A model generated the notes under the pieces. It saw only the letters and a list, made by a program, of their open reading frames with translations. It ran no database searches and was not told where the DNA came from. A program made the translations under genes and the position numbers. From positions 4,402,001 through 4,466,000 of the forward strand of contig JBBPUQ010000001.1 of the NCBI GenBank assembly GCA_038501195.1: a stretch of DNA of 64,000 nucleotides, written 5' to 3'. The DNA is from Nemania diffusa. Taxonomy: Eukaryota; Ascomycota; Sordariomycetes; Xylariales; Xylariaceae. The first letter of the stretch is position 1. Each line of letters begins with the position of its first letter. Positions 26,090 through 36,337 of this stretch are shown piece by piece.

Positions 26090-27679
26090 TTTAACTATGA
26101 CTCGATAACTTTTTCCCCCCATCTGAATCAGCTGTTTCCGTATACCCAATGATCATTTCAGTGCTTAGCTTCGCAACGTTGCTTCTTGTTAGTTGTGATT
26201 CAAATGCCCCAAACCTTCCTCGTCTGAACATACCTCAACCCTAGTGTATATATACCAATGTTATTCTACGAGGCAGATCATGTAATCTTATGAGTTATTT
26301 ACTGGGCATTTTCTAAAGGGGGGTAGGTAGAAGGTGTAAGGTGCTCGTCTTTTCACAGCATATACAACTACAGTCGGTTTTGGAGTTCTACGAGATATTC
26401 CTGGTCAGGGGCACACGAGAACCACGGAGGCCAAGGTTTTCTATAAAAATCAGAGTATGAGCATAATAGGGGTACAATATGGAAAGATCCGGGTATCAAT
26501 CAAACAATTAAATCAACTATCGGTCTGGTCCGACGTGCCTCTCTCTCCTACAACGCGTGATATTCTAGGTATAAGTAACTATTAATATTTAACTAATGAT
26601 GCAGTATCATGTTCACCTGTGCTTAGGATCGTTTCTTTTTCTAGCAACCGTTGGTAACAGCTTTGATCTGTATTCCTGTGGCGCGGGTACCTTAGCTATA
26701 GGTACCTAGTGTTTCGAGGCGGTTACGATTAAAAGCAGTGGCAACGCGAAGCAACTGGTAGTTCTATGAGCGAGAATCTAAACACTATTTGGCCGTGCAA
26801 GACAACGGGAGCGGCAATAATGATTTATTATACGACCATTAAACGAATCTTGTTACTTATGAATATTTGACTACTTGTATTCTCCTACGTAGGAACTTCA
26901 AGGCAAGCTACCTTATATTAGTAGCTAATAGCCTTCCTATAGGAGATAAGGATAGCGCGCTTTGAAATCTCTCATCAAATGCCAGCTCCCTCAAGTTGCT
27001 TGCATTCCATATGCATCTAATAAAGAGGGTGATCGTATTGTCTCGTATACTGGCATCACTAAGCATCTGGCTCAGTTGTGTGTAACAAGAGATCTTGAAT
27101 GAAGAAAAGCTGAGCTAGGAACATATCTTGTTGCGAACCCCGGAGATATTGTTGCAGCACATGGTCTCCATGAGATGCTCAGAAGTCTAGATGTTGGCAT
27201 GGCTAAAATAGTAATAACCCATGACTTAGGTACCTACACACAGGAGTAGATAAGTACCTTAGGCAGGTAAGTTACACAGATAGGGTAGGTACCTGCCTAC
27301 ATAGTAGGTATGTATGTGGGAGGCAGTTGCTACATGTATTTACTTACAGGTAATGTGCAAACATTGGAACCTTGAGCATGTTTATTGAGCATGTTTACCC
27401 CTTCCCTACTACCTATTTAGTAATACCAGATCATAATACCTATGAGTGAATTCTTTGAAGCTGAGGTGTGCACTTGCATACTTGCTGTAGGTACCCTAAT
27501 TACCTTAGGTTTTTTACAAGGTACTCAGGTGCACAAGAAAGCACACACCTTCCCAAGAGCAAAGATATTCAGGTTCAATTTGTAGCTTCCCCCCCTCCAC
27601 GCACTTTATATTGTTTCTCTGAAGAAGTCACACAGGCCATTCTACCTACCTAGGCACTTTGAGATTTACAGATCACAAA
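26090..27679. other. Intergenic region with a possible pseudogene fragment
   Basis: It separates the rhodopsin-domain gene from the first small secreted protein gene. Most of it shows nothing recognisable. The last 450 bp before the downstream start are dense in TACCTAGGTA/TAGGTAGGTACC motifs (27,228-27,315). A stretch at 26,956-27,248 that reads like protein with one internal stop is listed separately. Confidence 0.5.
26956..27248 (+). pseudogene. Possible decayed protein-coding fragment
   Basis: One plus-strand frame reads about 48 codons, hits a single TGA at 27,100-27,102, then continues for about 48 more codons to a TAG. Amino-acid content looks ordinary (for example CQLPQVACIPYASNKEGDR and NPGDIVAAHGLHEML) rather than the random output typical of intergenic DNA. 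It lacks an ATG and flanking splice logic, and I recognise no family. It could be chance. Confidence 0.25.
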
Positions 27680-28309
27680 ATGCTGCTCCTAAACACCCTC
27701 TTCCTCGCCCTCTTTTGGGTGATGACACCTGTTTCATGCCTACCAGACACGACCGTTTCTCACTACGCCTCCACCAAAGTTCAAGCATTAGCAAACCTCA
27801 CGTGGGAAGGCAGCCTCACCGAAGACGGACCGAATGTGTCATTCTCGGGCCAATCGATGGCAGAAATTCGCTCGCAGATCAACGAGGTAGCACCTGGCTT
27901 CGTATGGCCTAAGCCTGTCACACAGTTATCGCGCAGCACAGCACGACCCTCTGTGAAGAGGAGCCAGCACCGAATGCTCTGCGACCAAGCCATAGATGCC
28001 TACGCGGACTACCACCAGATCCTGGACCAGGCCGCCCAGCTCCAAGCTATGCCGGGCTTCTGCCGTGTGTCCCCCACGCTCTCGGGCATGCCGCTTTCCT
28101 GCACTCGCCTGACCTGCGCGAGCGGCTCTGCCATCTCCCTCTGCAATCAAAGTGACAGCCACGACTCTATCTCGACTTGTGCGCGCGTCGGCCAGTATGC
28201 GGAGGAGATCATCGAGTGGTGCTACGATGGGACAACCTCGGACGTGAAGGGTCAAATCTACGACGGAGACCTTTGGTTCGTGATGGTGCATGGTGACGAT
28301 TGTGTATGA
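27680..28309 (+). CDS. Small secreted eight-cysteine protein (intronless paralogue)
   Basis: Starts at the ATG at 27680 rather than the upstream in-frame TTG, giving 209 residues with a clean signal peptide (MLLLNTLFLALFWVMTPVSC, cleavage before LPDT). The mature part holds a conserved front block (WEGSLTEDGPNVSFSGQ, EIRSQINEVAPGFVW), a central region and a cysteine-rich back half with C in the contexts LCD, FCR, SCT, TCA, LCN, TCA, WCY and DDCV. It is paralogous over its full length to the gene at 29606-30478, sharing the cysteine order and the C-terminal GQ-x(n)-W-x(4)-G-x-D-C end. The family resembles small secreted proteins of plant-associated ascomycetes, but I cannot name it and assign no function. 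Role as an effector is inference from size, secretion and cysteines. Confidence 0.82.
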   Translation: MLLLNTLFLALFWVMTPVSCLPDTTVSHYASTKVQALANLTWEGSLTEDGPNVSFSGQSMAEIRSQINEVAPGFVWPKPVTQLSRSTARPSVKRSQHRMLCDQAIDAYADYHQILDQAAQLQAMPGFCRVSPTLSGMPLSCTRLTCASGSAISLCNQSDSHDSISTCARVGQYAEEIIEWCYDGTTSDVKGQIYDGDLWFVMVHGDDCV

Positions 28310-29605
28310 GAACCATGAGGTACTAAGCCGTGAGAGAATGTCTTTGTTCAGGTGTTCTGCGCAAGGAAAGCTGTTAGTAATGCGAAGCTAGCCTCGCGGC
28401 GAGGAATAGACTATGCGGCGAATAGGAATGCACCAGGTCACCACACAAGTACTTGATGAAAATAGAAACCCTAATTTCCCCCTTTCTGTGGTACCTGCCA
28501 AGGAATTTTGCATCTTGTGAGGCCCAAGAGTTTGGGTTCATGCTGTCTAACAGCAAATCACTTCACAAATATGTGTATAACAATTACCTCAACAGCACCA
28601 GGTGACTAAGTCCATCGAAATTTGGCCGTAGATCAAAGAACTTTTCCGTGTTAGCTTCCCTCGACACTAAAAATATCTTCTCTCGGGATTCTATCTTAGA
28701 GAAACTGACCAGGAGTCAGGTGCACCTATTCATCAAGTGTGACGAACATTAATGCGTAACAGTAACCGAATGTATGAAGCTATGTGTTCTTAGTCTCAGA
28801 CTGTTGTCTAATATCAGGTCATGTTTGCGATTCCCACATATGTGTAGCTACATCCTTTGAATAAAAAACGAATGTTTGAGAGTTCAGGTTGATCGAAACT
28901 GCAAACAATATGAACCCCTGAGGTGTGTCACAGCAAGTATAATAAGCACAGAAGATACATAAAAGTAGATCGCAGCTTAGTGTCCTCAACCTAATACTCA
29001 TTGCCTCTTGCTTGTATTATAGCGGTATGTATCCTTACGTAAAGAGTAGAATGTCTGGCATAGGCATAAAAGACACTGTGGATTCAATAAACAACAAGAA
29101 AATGAAATACTTTCAATAGATGTCATGGGTTCTAAGGAGAGACTAGTTGCTTGTCATCTATAAGCAGAACAATATGACGTACGATTTGAAGTAGTACTAG
29201 TTTGAGAAGCATCACGCAAAACCAGACGAGGTCGAGCCAGATTCCTCCTTTTTACGCGAGGACAAGCCAATAACCATAGTCAACTCTGGCGGCAGTCTGA
29301 CGCTATGACGGATGGCTGTCATACAACGCCACGTACACTCATATAGCCACTATCAACTACATAAACTGATTTATTGTGCTACATAGAAAACTACAACAGA
29401 TACACCTCTTGTGAAGCTTCTATATAAACACCTCGTGACTTATATGCCGCCTTCGTAATCATGTCTTATTATCCTTGGTGTTTTCAACATTGTAAACGGA
29501 CTGATAAGTACGTTCAATGTATCCTGAACCTTCTAAGCCTTCACATATATTTTTATCGTTCTTGTTTTATACAAGTACTATTTATGAAGAGTTGTTCTGA
29601 CAATA
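28310..29605. other. Spacer between the two paralogous secreted-protein genes
   Basis: About 1.3 kb, slightly AT-rich. Open frames here (for example 28,819-29,001 minus and 29,461-29,667 plus) have no recognisable content. It carries the promoter of the second paralogue. No transposon ends or repeats linking the two genes were found. Confidence 0.5.
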
Positions 29606-30478
29606 ATGCTGCTGAAGTCTCGGTTACTCACTACGCTTCTTTTCGTGGTAGCGGAAGCGCTACCTAGCCAAGAGCACATTTCTAATGACCTATTGAGTAA
29701 CTCTCACGAGTCAAGTGTCACTTGGACAGGCCGCATTGAAGAGGATGGCGAAGTCATGTCATTCACAGGACCGGTATGTATTCCGGGACCTTTTATTTCT
29801 GAAACATTATGTCGTTGCATACTTCCCAACCCTGCTAGGATCAAACAAAAACTTCTACGCTAAGTGGTAGATAATTTCTAATGCCTGAAATTTCACAGGG
29901 TTTACAAGATATCGAGGCGCAGATCCGCGAGATCAGGCCCGGCTTCTCCTGGTCGCGCACGATCGAGCCGGGGTCTCGGGATCCGGGCGACATCTTGTGT
30001 GACATCTCGTGGAACCCGCCATTCGCGTCCGTCTTCCACATCCGCCAAGGCATCGCTTACCTCCACAAGATCCAGGGCGACTGCACCAACGGTCCGGGGC
30101 CGGGGAACTGCTCCCGCGTCTCGTGCTCGTATGGCTCCGGCATTTGGTTCTGCAACGATAACCGGCATCCCATGTCCGTACCCTGCAGCGCATTCGGCGA
30201 TCGGGCGTGGGACATAGTCGAGAAGTGCTATGCATATGGAGGTAAGTGTTACTCGGGCCTGTGTCTTCTTGCGATCATTATGTTGGGATTGACGATGGCT
30301 CTGTTTTAACACCCTGCTTTCGCCCATACCGAGAAACGCAAGAGCAACTTCGTATCATTCTGTCATGACATTGATTATTCACTCTTGATTCATTACAGAT
30401 TTCCCTACCGATTCGGTGCACGGACAGGCCTTTGATGCAGCAGGTTGGAATGTTATCGTGGCCGGTGCGGATTGTTGA
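29606..30478 (+). CDS. Small secreted eight-cysteine protein (three-exon paralogue)
   Basis: Exons 29606-29773, 29899-30241 and 30399-30478; 196 residues. Intron 1 (125 bp, GTATGT...TTTCACAG, phase 0) falls between SFTGP and GLQDI. Intron 2 (157 bp, GTAAGT...CATTACAG, phase 1) follows EKCYAYG and joins to DFPTDSVHGQ. Residues 1-18 are a signal peptide (cleavage before LPSQ). The mature protein aligns with the neighbour at 27680-28309: WTGRIEEDGEVMSFTG, QIREIRPGFSW, then eight cysteines ending in GADC. The region GNCSRVSCSYGSGIWFCND is the most characteristic segment. Exon 2 is markedly GC-richer than the flanking DNA. Function unknown; an apoplastic or host-facing role is inference. Confidence 0.85.
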
Positions 30479-31587
30479 GGTTTGGGACAAGAGACGAGGA
30501 TCAGTGACCCCTGTTTTAGATATGAGATGAAAAGACATGGGAACGAGCCCTAGGCTAATCGATTGAAGGGATAAGAGCAATTGCTGTAACCTGTATTAAC
30601 AGTTGTGACGATAGGAGGAAGGCGACACATATTCCTGTTACTTGGGTTCACTCGCATCGCAGAGCTTAGAGCCTGCACTTATTTCCTACTTGACATAAGT
30701 GGTGTTATATTCATGAACAATATCACTTTGCCTTAAATATCCTTCCATGTAAGAGCATAACATTCAGATGAAGCATTTCCTGATACTACGTGTATATAAT
30801 GAATTAACTTCTGGTTTACCATATCTACTATAGATACTGGCCTAGTCCGGGTTTCTCGAGATGCAGTTTAAAGTAATTGTAGCCGATATCGATAGTTTCG
30901 ACTATCGACAGAAGACGGCTTGGCATGATCGTCCGCTAATGTGGGGGAGGAGATCTTCACATACCTTATCTATATAGTATACCTAGACTAATAACGTTGA
31001 ATAACTAGGTATGTAGTAGGTATGCCGGATGCCAGTAGGAATAACGCTCGTAAGTAAGGCGGCTAGATACTATCCAAATACCTACCTTATCTTTCAGCTT
31101 GTTACCGAAGATCGGCCAACCTTTGATATGATAGCTGGCTCCTATATATTGACGATAACACATTGATGGGAACTTCATACACACACGTTCTCTCCTTACC
31201 CCTCTTAGCTAGGTCACTGTGACCAATCCATGATTGCGTAGTGTAAATTTACGATACCCCGCCGACAGCGGATAGCAGGCGGAGTGCTTGTACGGTACTA
31301 GATAGCGAAGTGTTAATCGTGAAACCGAAATATCTCCATCTAGGCCTGTTAGACGCTGAGTCGCCTGATATATATCGTGTCAATTAGCAGAGTTGGAATA
31401 TAAAAGCCGCGTGACGTTATTCCCAAGGCCGAGAACGGGGCCTTTGTGAAGACTAAAGGAGCAAATTGCCCAATCAATTGTTGCCCCTCATCGTGCCTAA
31501 GCACGGACTTGCTGATGATTCACGGATACTCATTCAATCATCTCGGGCTGGCAAGTCGAGACTTTATAAAGACTAATTCCTGCCGCC
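30479..31587. other. Intergenic region, 1.1 kb
   Basis: No gene recognised. The last part should be the promoter of the DUF3445 gene; a TATA-like TTTATAAAG lies about 25 bp upstream of its ATG. A few TACCTA/TAGGTA motifs occur near 30,975-31,090. Confidence 0.5.
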
Positions 31588-32925
31588 ATGGAAAAGGTAC
31601 TTATACAAGAGTCCGGCCGGGCTAAAGAGATCTACGACGGAGTTAAAGTAGCCAGGCACCATTGCGCATCTGCCATAAAGATGTTCTGGCAGTCTTTTTC
31701 ATCGAGTGGGCATGTCAACCAGTCTACTTCCGTGTTGCTCTTCGCGGCTCTAGTCATAGGAAGTTTAGTAGCGTTCATTATTCATAGGCGAAGGCAAAAG
31801 GGCTACGCTACGCGACCGTCAACGCCCACGGCGCCTCGGCTTGAGAAAGGACAAGCCCGAGAGTTTGGGAAATGGATGCCGTCGGACTTTCGCATGCCCA
31901 AACCAGAGGCATATCCGGACTGGTCACTTGAAAACACAAAACCATTGCCGTATCGGCCATTTCGCTACGGACCTAAGTACCATGTGACCATGGGACTTCG
32001 GACTCTGAAGCACGAAGATTGGATCGAGCTGGACAATCATTTCCCACGCTTTCATGCCGACAAAACGAGGAGGATTGCGGAGCGTGGGTCTAAGCTGTGC
32101 CATACTGCGCCTGAGGCATACCCAGCGGCGCTGGAGCTCTTAGAGGAGCTCACAGAATATTTGCCAGCGCGCTACCCCTCGCTGTACAAGCGCACAGCCG
32201 TCGGTCTGGATAACCTGTGGTCAGGAGAGAGCTTTGACATCGTCGCCCGGCCGCTTGCCGAAGACCCTATGCAGATGTGCGCTCGCCTCATACAAGACGA
32301 TCTCGCCATCATGATCGAAAAGCCCGACGGGCAGTACTACTTGCTCGCGGGCTGCATCGTGCTCCCCGGATTCTGGCGTCTGACGGACAAGCTGGGCATG
32401 CCGCTGTCGGAGATCCATACGTCGGGTGACGTGCCTCAGTACAAGGAGAAGCTGGAGAAGGGTATGATGAATCTGTTCCGGCGCCTCAAGCCAGAGGAAA
32501 TAGTGGGCCGGCACAACTACTTCTTCCAAGTGGACGACGACCTCGGCTGGTCGTGGAGCGTCGGCCCCGAGGACTCCGATGTTAACGGACACGTGGGCTG
32601 GAACACGGCTGAGAAAGGCCGGGCCATCGATCACCACTGGTTCCGATCCGAGAGACAGACGCTCCGGCGCTTGCCGAAGAGCGGCGGTGTCGTTTTCACG
32701 ATCCGAACGTATTTCCACAAAATCAGGGAGGTGGCGGAGGAGGATTACGTGCCCGGTAGACTGGCTAGTGCCGTGAGGAGCTGGGGTGACGATGTGAGTC
32801 GGTATAAGGGAAAAGAGCGATATGCAGATATTTTGCTGGAGTTCCTTGACAAGAAACACGAGGAACAAATTGCAAGGGGGCTAGATCTCAGCCGTGAGGA
32901 TGAGGCTAGAGCTTACCCGTATTGA
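31588..32925 (+). CDS. DUF3445 / heme-dependent oxidative N-demethylase (HODM)-like protein with N-terminal anchor
   Basis: Single exon, 445 residues, ATG in a strong GCCGCCATGG context. Residues 47-65 form one hydrophobic segment followed by HRRRQK, so the protein is probably anchored in a membrane with the bulk on the cytosolic side. The body from about residue 95 matches the DUF3445 family, related to the alpha subunit of bacterial heme-dependent oxidative N-demethylase: RPFRYGPKYHVTMGLR, the central DDLAIM and GCIVLPGFWRLTDKLG region, then NYFFQVDDDLGWSW and the RSERQTLRRLP motif typical of the family. In bacteria the relatives demethylate dimethylamine; the substrate of the fungal members is not established. 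There is no partner subunit gene nearby. Confidence 0.88.
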   Translation: MEKVLIQESGRAKEIYDGVKVARHHCASAIKMFWQSFSSSGHVNQSTSVLLFAALVIGSLVAFIIHRRRQKGYATRPSTPTAPRLEKGQAREFGKWMPSDFRMPKPEAYPDWSLENTKPLPYRPFRYGPKYHVTMGLRTLKHEDWIELDNHFPRFHADKTRRIAERGSKLCHTAPEAYPAALELLEELTEYLPARYPSLYKRTAVGLDNLWSGESFDIVARPLAEDPMQMCARLIQDDLAIMIEKPDGQYYLLAGCIVLPGFWRLTDKLGMPLSEIHTSGDVPQYKEKLEKGMMNLFRRLKPEEIVGRHNYFFQVDDDLGWSWSVGPEDSDVNGHVGWNTAEKGRAIDHHWFRSERQTLRRLPKSGGVVFTIRTYFHKIREVAEEDYVPGRLASAVRSWGDDVSRYKGKERYADILLEFLDKKHEEQIARGLDLSREDEARAYPY

Positions 32926-33323
32926 AAGCAAATTCACAGCCCATATACCTACATGTTAGTATAATTTTTAGAGAAGAGCTTCAGACGTATTTGAACTATA
33001 GTATGCGTGCGAGTATAAGATCGAAATTGATAGGTTCTACCTGAGGGAGGTGGTAGGTGAATAAGCATATTTTAAATTGTATGGTAATGTTGTCTAAGTG
33101 TATAATAACCTCACTTGAATATGCATATAACGAGGAATAATTTACTTTGATAAATGGACACATATGGGTTAGGTACCTGTCAAGCTCTAGAGGATTAAGT
33201 GGGTAGCTTGACGGCAGTAGGCACCCGAATTACTAGGTACATGTAGATGTCTCCTGTCGCAAACGCAATCGCATTTGCATTCGCAACTGTGAATAAACAC
33301 AATTACGACGAAACCTGCTCCCA
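32926..33323. other. Intergenic region between DUF3445 and TVP23 genes
   Basis: About 400 bp, same-strand neighbours, AT-rich in its first half. It serves as terminator of the upstream gene and promoter of the next. No defined sites are recognised. Confidence 0.5.
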
Positions 33324-34283
33324 ATGGAACAAGCACAACCACCCGCCGGCTCCCTGAGCTGGCGTCTCAGCTCCCACCCAATAACGCTCCTCACGTTCCT
33401 CGCCTTCCGCATCTGTAAGAGTCCCATCTACCATCTACCACCAACCACCAACCAACCTATCCAAAGCCAAGTCGAAGTCGAAGTTGGCATCGCTCGCTCG
33501 CTGCCTACCTATAGCAATCCTCGAACCCTCTCCCTCTAGTCCCATGCCGTCTCAAAAAGCAAGCAAAACATGGAAGAGAGTAGCCCCGAAAGCTGACCGC
33601 TGACCTCGCGTGTGTGAACGACCTGTAGCCGGCCCCCTCGTGTACCTCTTCGGCTTCTCGAGCAGCGTGGTGCTCATCTTCATCATCACGATCCTGCTCC
33701 TGGCCGCCGACTTCTACTACCTCAAGAACATCGCGGGCCGCCGGCTCGTGGGCCTGCGCTGGTGGAACGAGGTCGACGGCTCGACGGGCGACAGCCAGTG
33801 GGTGTTCGAGAGCAGCGAGCCCGGCACCAAGGCCGTCAACGCCACCGACTCGCGCTTCTTCTGGATCGCCCTGTACTCGCAGCCCGCGCTGTGGGTCGGG
33901 CTCGCCATCCTTGCCCTCTTCCGATTCAATGTTCTCTGGTTGCCCCTCGTGGGTGAGTGCCCCTTTCTCTTTTCTCCTCGTCGGCCGCTGTGCCGCTGCT
34001 GGTCCGTCTACGGAGATTAAAGTTTGCTGTGGGAGGTATTGTTGGGAGGAGGGGAGGTTGTGGGAGTTACTTCCGCGTTGTTGTTGCTGGACGTCTGCTA
34101 ATGTCTTATCTTTAAAATACAGCTATTGCCCTCGCTCTCGGCATCACGAACAGTCTTGCTTTCTCCCGCTGTGATAAGTTCAGCCAGGCATCGAATATAG
34201 CAGGCAGCGCACTGTACTCGGGTAATCTCGCCGGTAGCATCGCGAGCAACATGGTCGGGCGTCTGTTCACCTTTGGCCGTTAG
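33324..34283 (+). CDS. tvp23: Golgi membrane protein TVP23 family
   Basis: Exons 33324-33414, 33629-33952 and 34123-34283; 191 residues. Introns are 214 bp (GTAAGA...CTGTAG, phase 1) and 170 bp (GTGAGT...AATACAG, phase 1). The spliced product starts [19 protein letters not shown] and reads through [13 protein letters not shown], then the family signature [20 protein letters not shown], with four hydrophobic segments. It ends in the conserved [19 protein letters not shown] tail. TVP23 proteins are conserved multi-spanning proteins of late Golgi compartments, implicated in vesicle traffic. The reading frame opening at 33,610 is not a start: its first residues lie in intron 1. Confidence 0.93.
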
Positions 34284-35113
34284 ACATGAACGGGCAAACT
34301 TTACAAGAGAATCGAATTTGGTGCCTGGAGCAGAAGAAATGAATTAAGAGTTTTGGTAGGGTTATTCTATTGATTTACGAGTATGCTACAGGTCTGCTGC
34401 TGTGCAATATTGGGTCTGTGTAGGGTAACGGGGGTAGCTTTTACTACCTATCTGTATTAACATGAATTATCAAACTCGTTCCATTTCCGAGCTCAACCTT
34501 GACAAAACTCTATCTACTGCTAGGCCTTGCTGTTGCAAGATCTCTACGGTAAGTTTTATTCTGCAAGTATCTCGGGCGAGGGTATTCTCACGTCAGCTTC
34601 TGTTAGATCCGACTATTCTTCAATATAATTGGGAAAGAGGATGGTATCTTATAGGAAGATGCAGCTAGAGAAACCCATAGGACTTTATAGAGCATCCTGC
34701 AATCGAGAACATCGCCCATTATCATTACTTTAGAGCAACGTGGACCGACTATCAACAAACTGTCCACACACATAGAATGGGAATGTTTCTCATATACCAC
34801 AGCTATCCATCGAATGGGATATACGAAGCAATCCCACCACCTAGTACACATCTAATCTTGTGGTTGATGCTCCACAACCGCTTCTCTCCTAGGGAGTTGC
34901 CAACACTCCCGCAAACGAATGCTCAAAGGGCGGACATTGCAGCCCGTGTGTCCCTTGATGGATATACCGATGACGCCTTCAAAATAACACTTTTTACGCA
35001 AAAAAAGAAAAAAACCCGGCTCTCACTGTCCGACATATGGAATTGTCATACTGTGATATTCACAAATCGAGATTATATATTTATTCTCTTACGCGCCTAG
35101 GGCCGGACCGTGC
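34284..35113. other. Convergent intergenic region
   Basis: About 830 bp between the 3' ends of TVP23 (plus) and the single-pass membrane protein (minus). Several short open frames at 34,462-35,100 lack domain content. Two oppositely directed transcripts should end here; no clear polyadenylation signals are assigned. Confidence 0.5.
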
Positions 35114-36337
35114 TCACGTGCTCCGCCCCCGACCCGCGTTTTCTATCGCCGCATCGAGCTGCCGCTCTTCCTCCTCCAGCCGCCGGATCTGCTCCTCCGT
35201 CATGTCCGCCTCAATCAGGTGCGCATAGCGCGATATGGCGTTGGAGGGCATCGGTGGAGGAGGCATCAGTGTGGTCGCGCTCCTCGTCTGGCTTGTAGTG
35301 TGAGCCGTGCCAGCGGCAAGAGCAGCGGCATCGCTAGCGGTAGTCGTGGCAGTCTCGGTGCTTATGGGCCGCAGCAGCTGCTGAGACGTTGGCGACGCGA
35401 CCAGGCGGTCCGAGTACGGCGCGTAGTCTGCGCTCGGCCGCCCCGAGTCGCCGTACGTCGACTCTGGCCGCGGCGTGTCCAGGGGGGGCATCTCCTTGTC
35501 CGCCGCTATGGCGTGCACGTCTACCTCCGAGCCGTAGATCGGCATGACTTGGCGGGCGCTGCTACGGCGGCGACGGAAGCAGAGGAGCCACAAGAGGACG
35601 CCGCTGAGCAGAAGCGCGCCAGCGCCGACGCCTACAGCGATGCCGATGATGCTGTTCCTACTCAACCCGCCTCGTGCTGATGAGGAAGCTGAGGAAGAAG
35701 GCTGGGGCTCAGTGGTAGGTATAGGCTGACTTGTCGGCTGGGTGTAAGATATCGATGCTGTGGAGGTTATCGAAGTAGATGCAGTCTGAATCAGAAGGCG
35801 ACTAGTTTCTGCACGTGCTGGCGTGGTGTTTGTGGTACTGCCTATCGCGCTGGCTAGAGTTGAACTGGCATCCTCCGGCATGTCCCTATAGATTATGAAC
35901 GCCGGAGAAGTACTATTGCCTGCGATGGACTGATTATCCCATTCAAACTCTAGATAAAGCGGCACATAACGGAGCACGGTAGGGGTATGACTCCAGTCAA
36001 TGTTGATACTACTGTGTTCTTGAGTATAATAGTTAGAATGTCCGCTGAGTAGGATTGTATGAGGCAAAAACTTACGATTAAACGTGTTGAGGGGCACGCC
36101 GGCAATAGGAAAGTCGTTATTGTAATATTTGAGCCAAAATTTACCTGTTACGTTTATATCGGTAGAATAGTTGAAAGTGAGCGTTGAGTTGCTCAGCAGT
36201 GGAATCACCAAGTCTTTCCCAACGAATTCAACTTCCAGGTTATCAATCGGTGGTAGAGAGCTATCTGGGAGATCAGCACCGGCTGAGAGGCCTGTGAAAT
36301 AAGCTAGAAGCCCATATATTGCGACATTGCGATGCAT
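35114..36337 (-). CDS. Mucin-like single-pass plasma-membrane protein of unknown function
   Basis: Single exon, 407 residues from the ATG at 36337. The open frame extends 14 codons further, but the internal Met gives a proper signal peptide (MHRNVAIYGLLAYFTGLSAG). Order: signal peptide; an ectodomain of about 150 residues with many N-glycosylation sequons (NST, NYS, NVT, NQS); a Ser/Thr/Pro-rich stalk at about 155-225; one transmembrane helix at about 229-255 followed by RRRR; a cytosolic tail of about 150 residues ending in an acidic, probably coiled-coil stretch (EEQIRRLEEEERQLDAAIE). This layout resembles fungal wall-sensing proteins (WSC/Mid2 type), but there is no WSC cysteine domain, so that role is only a possibility. 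Ectodomain homology is not recognised. Confidence 0.8.
   Translation of the reverse strand: MHRNVAIYGLLAYFTGLSAGADLPDSSLPPIDNLEVEFVGKDLVIPLLSNSTLTFNYSTDINVTGKFWLKYYNNDFPIAGVPLNTFNRKFLPHTILLSGHSNYYTQEHSSINIDWSHTPTVLRYVPLYLEFEWDNQSIAGNSTSPAFIIYRDMPEDASSTLASAIGSTTNTTPARAETSRLLIQTASTSITSTASISYTQPTSQPIPTTEPQPSSSASSSARGGLSRNSIIGIAVGVGAGALLLSGVLLWLLCFRRRRSSARQVMPIYGSEVDVHAIAADKEMPPLDTPRPESTYGDSGRPSADYAPYSDRLVASPTSQQLLRPISTETATTTASDAAALAAGTAHTTSQTRSATTLMPPPPMPSNAISRYAHLIEADMTEEQIRRLEEEERQLDAAIENAGRGRST

Noticed and set aside
19620..31587. Secondary-metabolite cluster beside the isochore
   Set aside because: No polyketide synthase, peptide synthetase, terpene cyclase, P450 or transporter is present.
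32221..32868. 215-codon frame antisense to the DUF3445 gene
   Set aside because: Mirror of a well-supported coding exon; composition follows from the sense codons.
35219..35680. 153-codon frame antisense to the single-pass membrane protein
   Set aside because: Arginine-rich shadow of the sense frame with no independent features.
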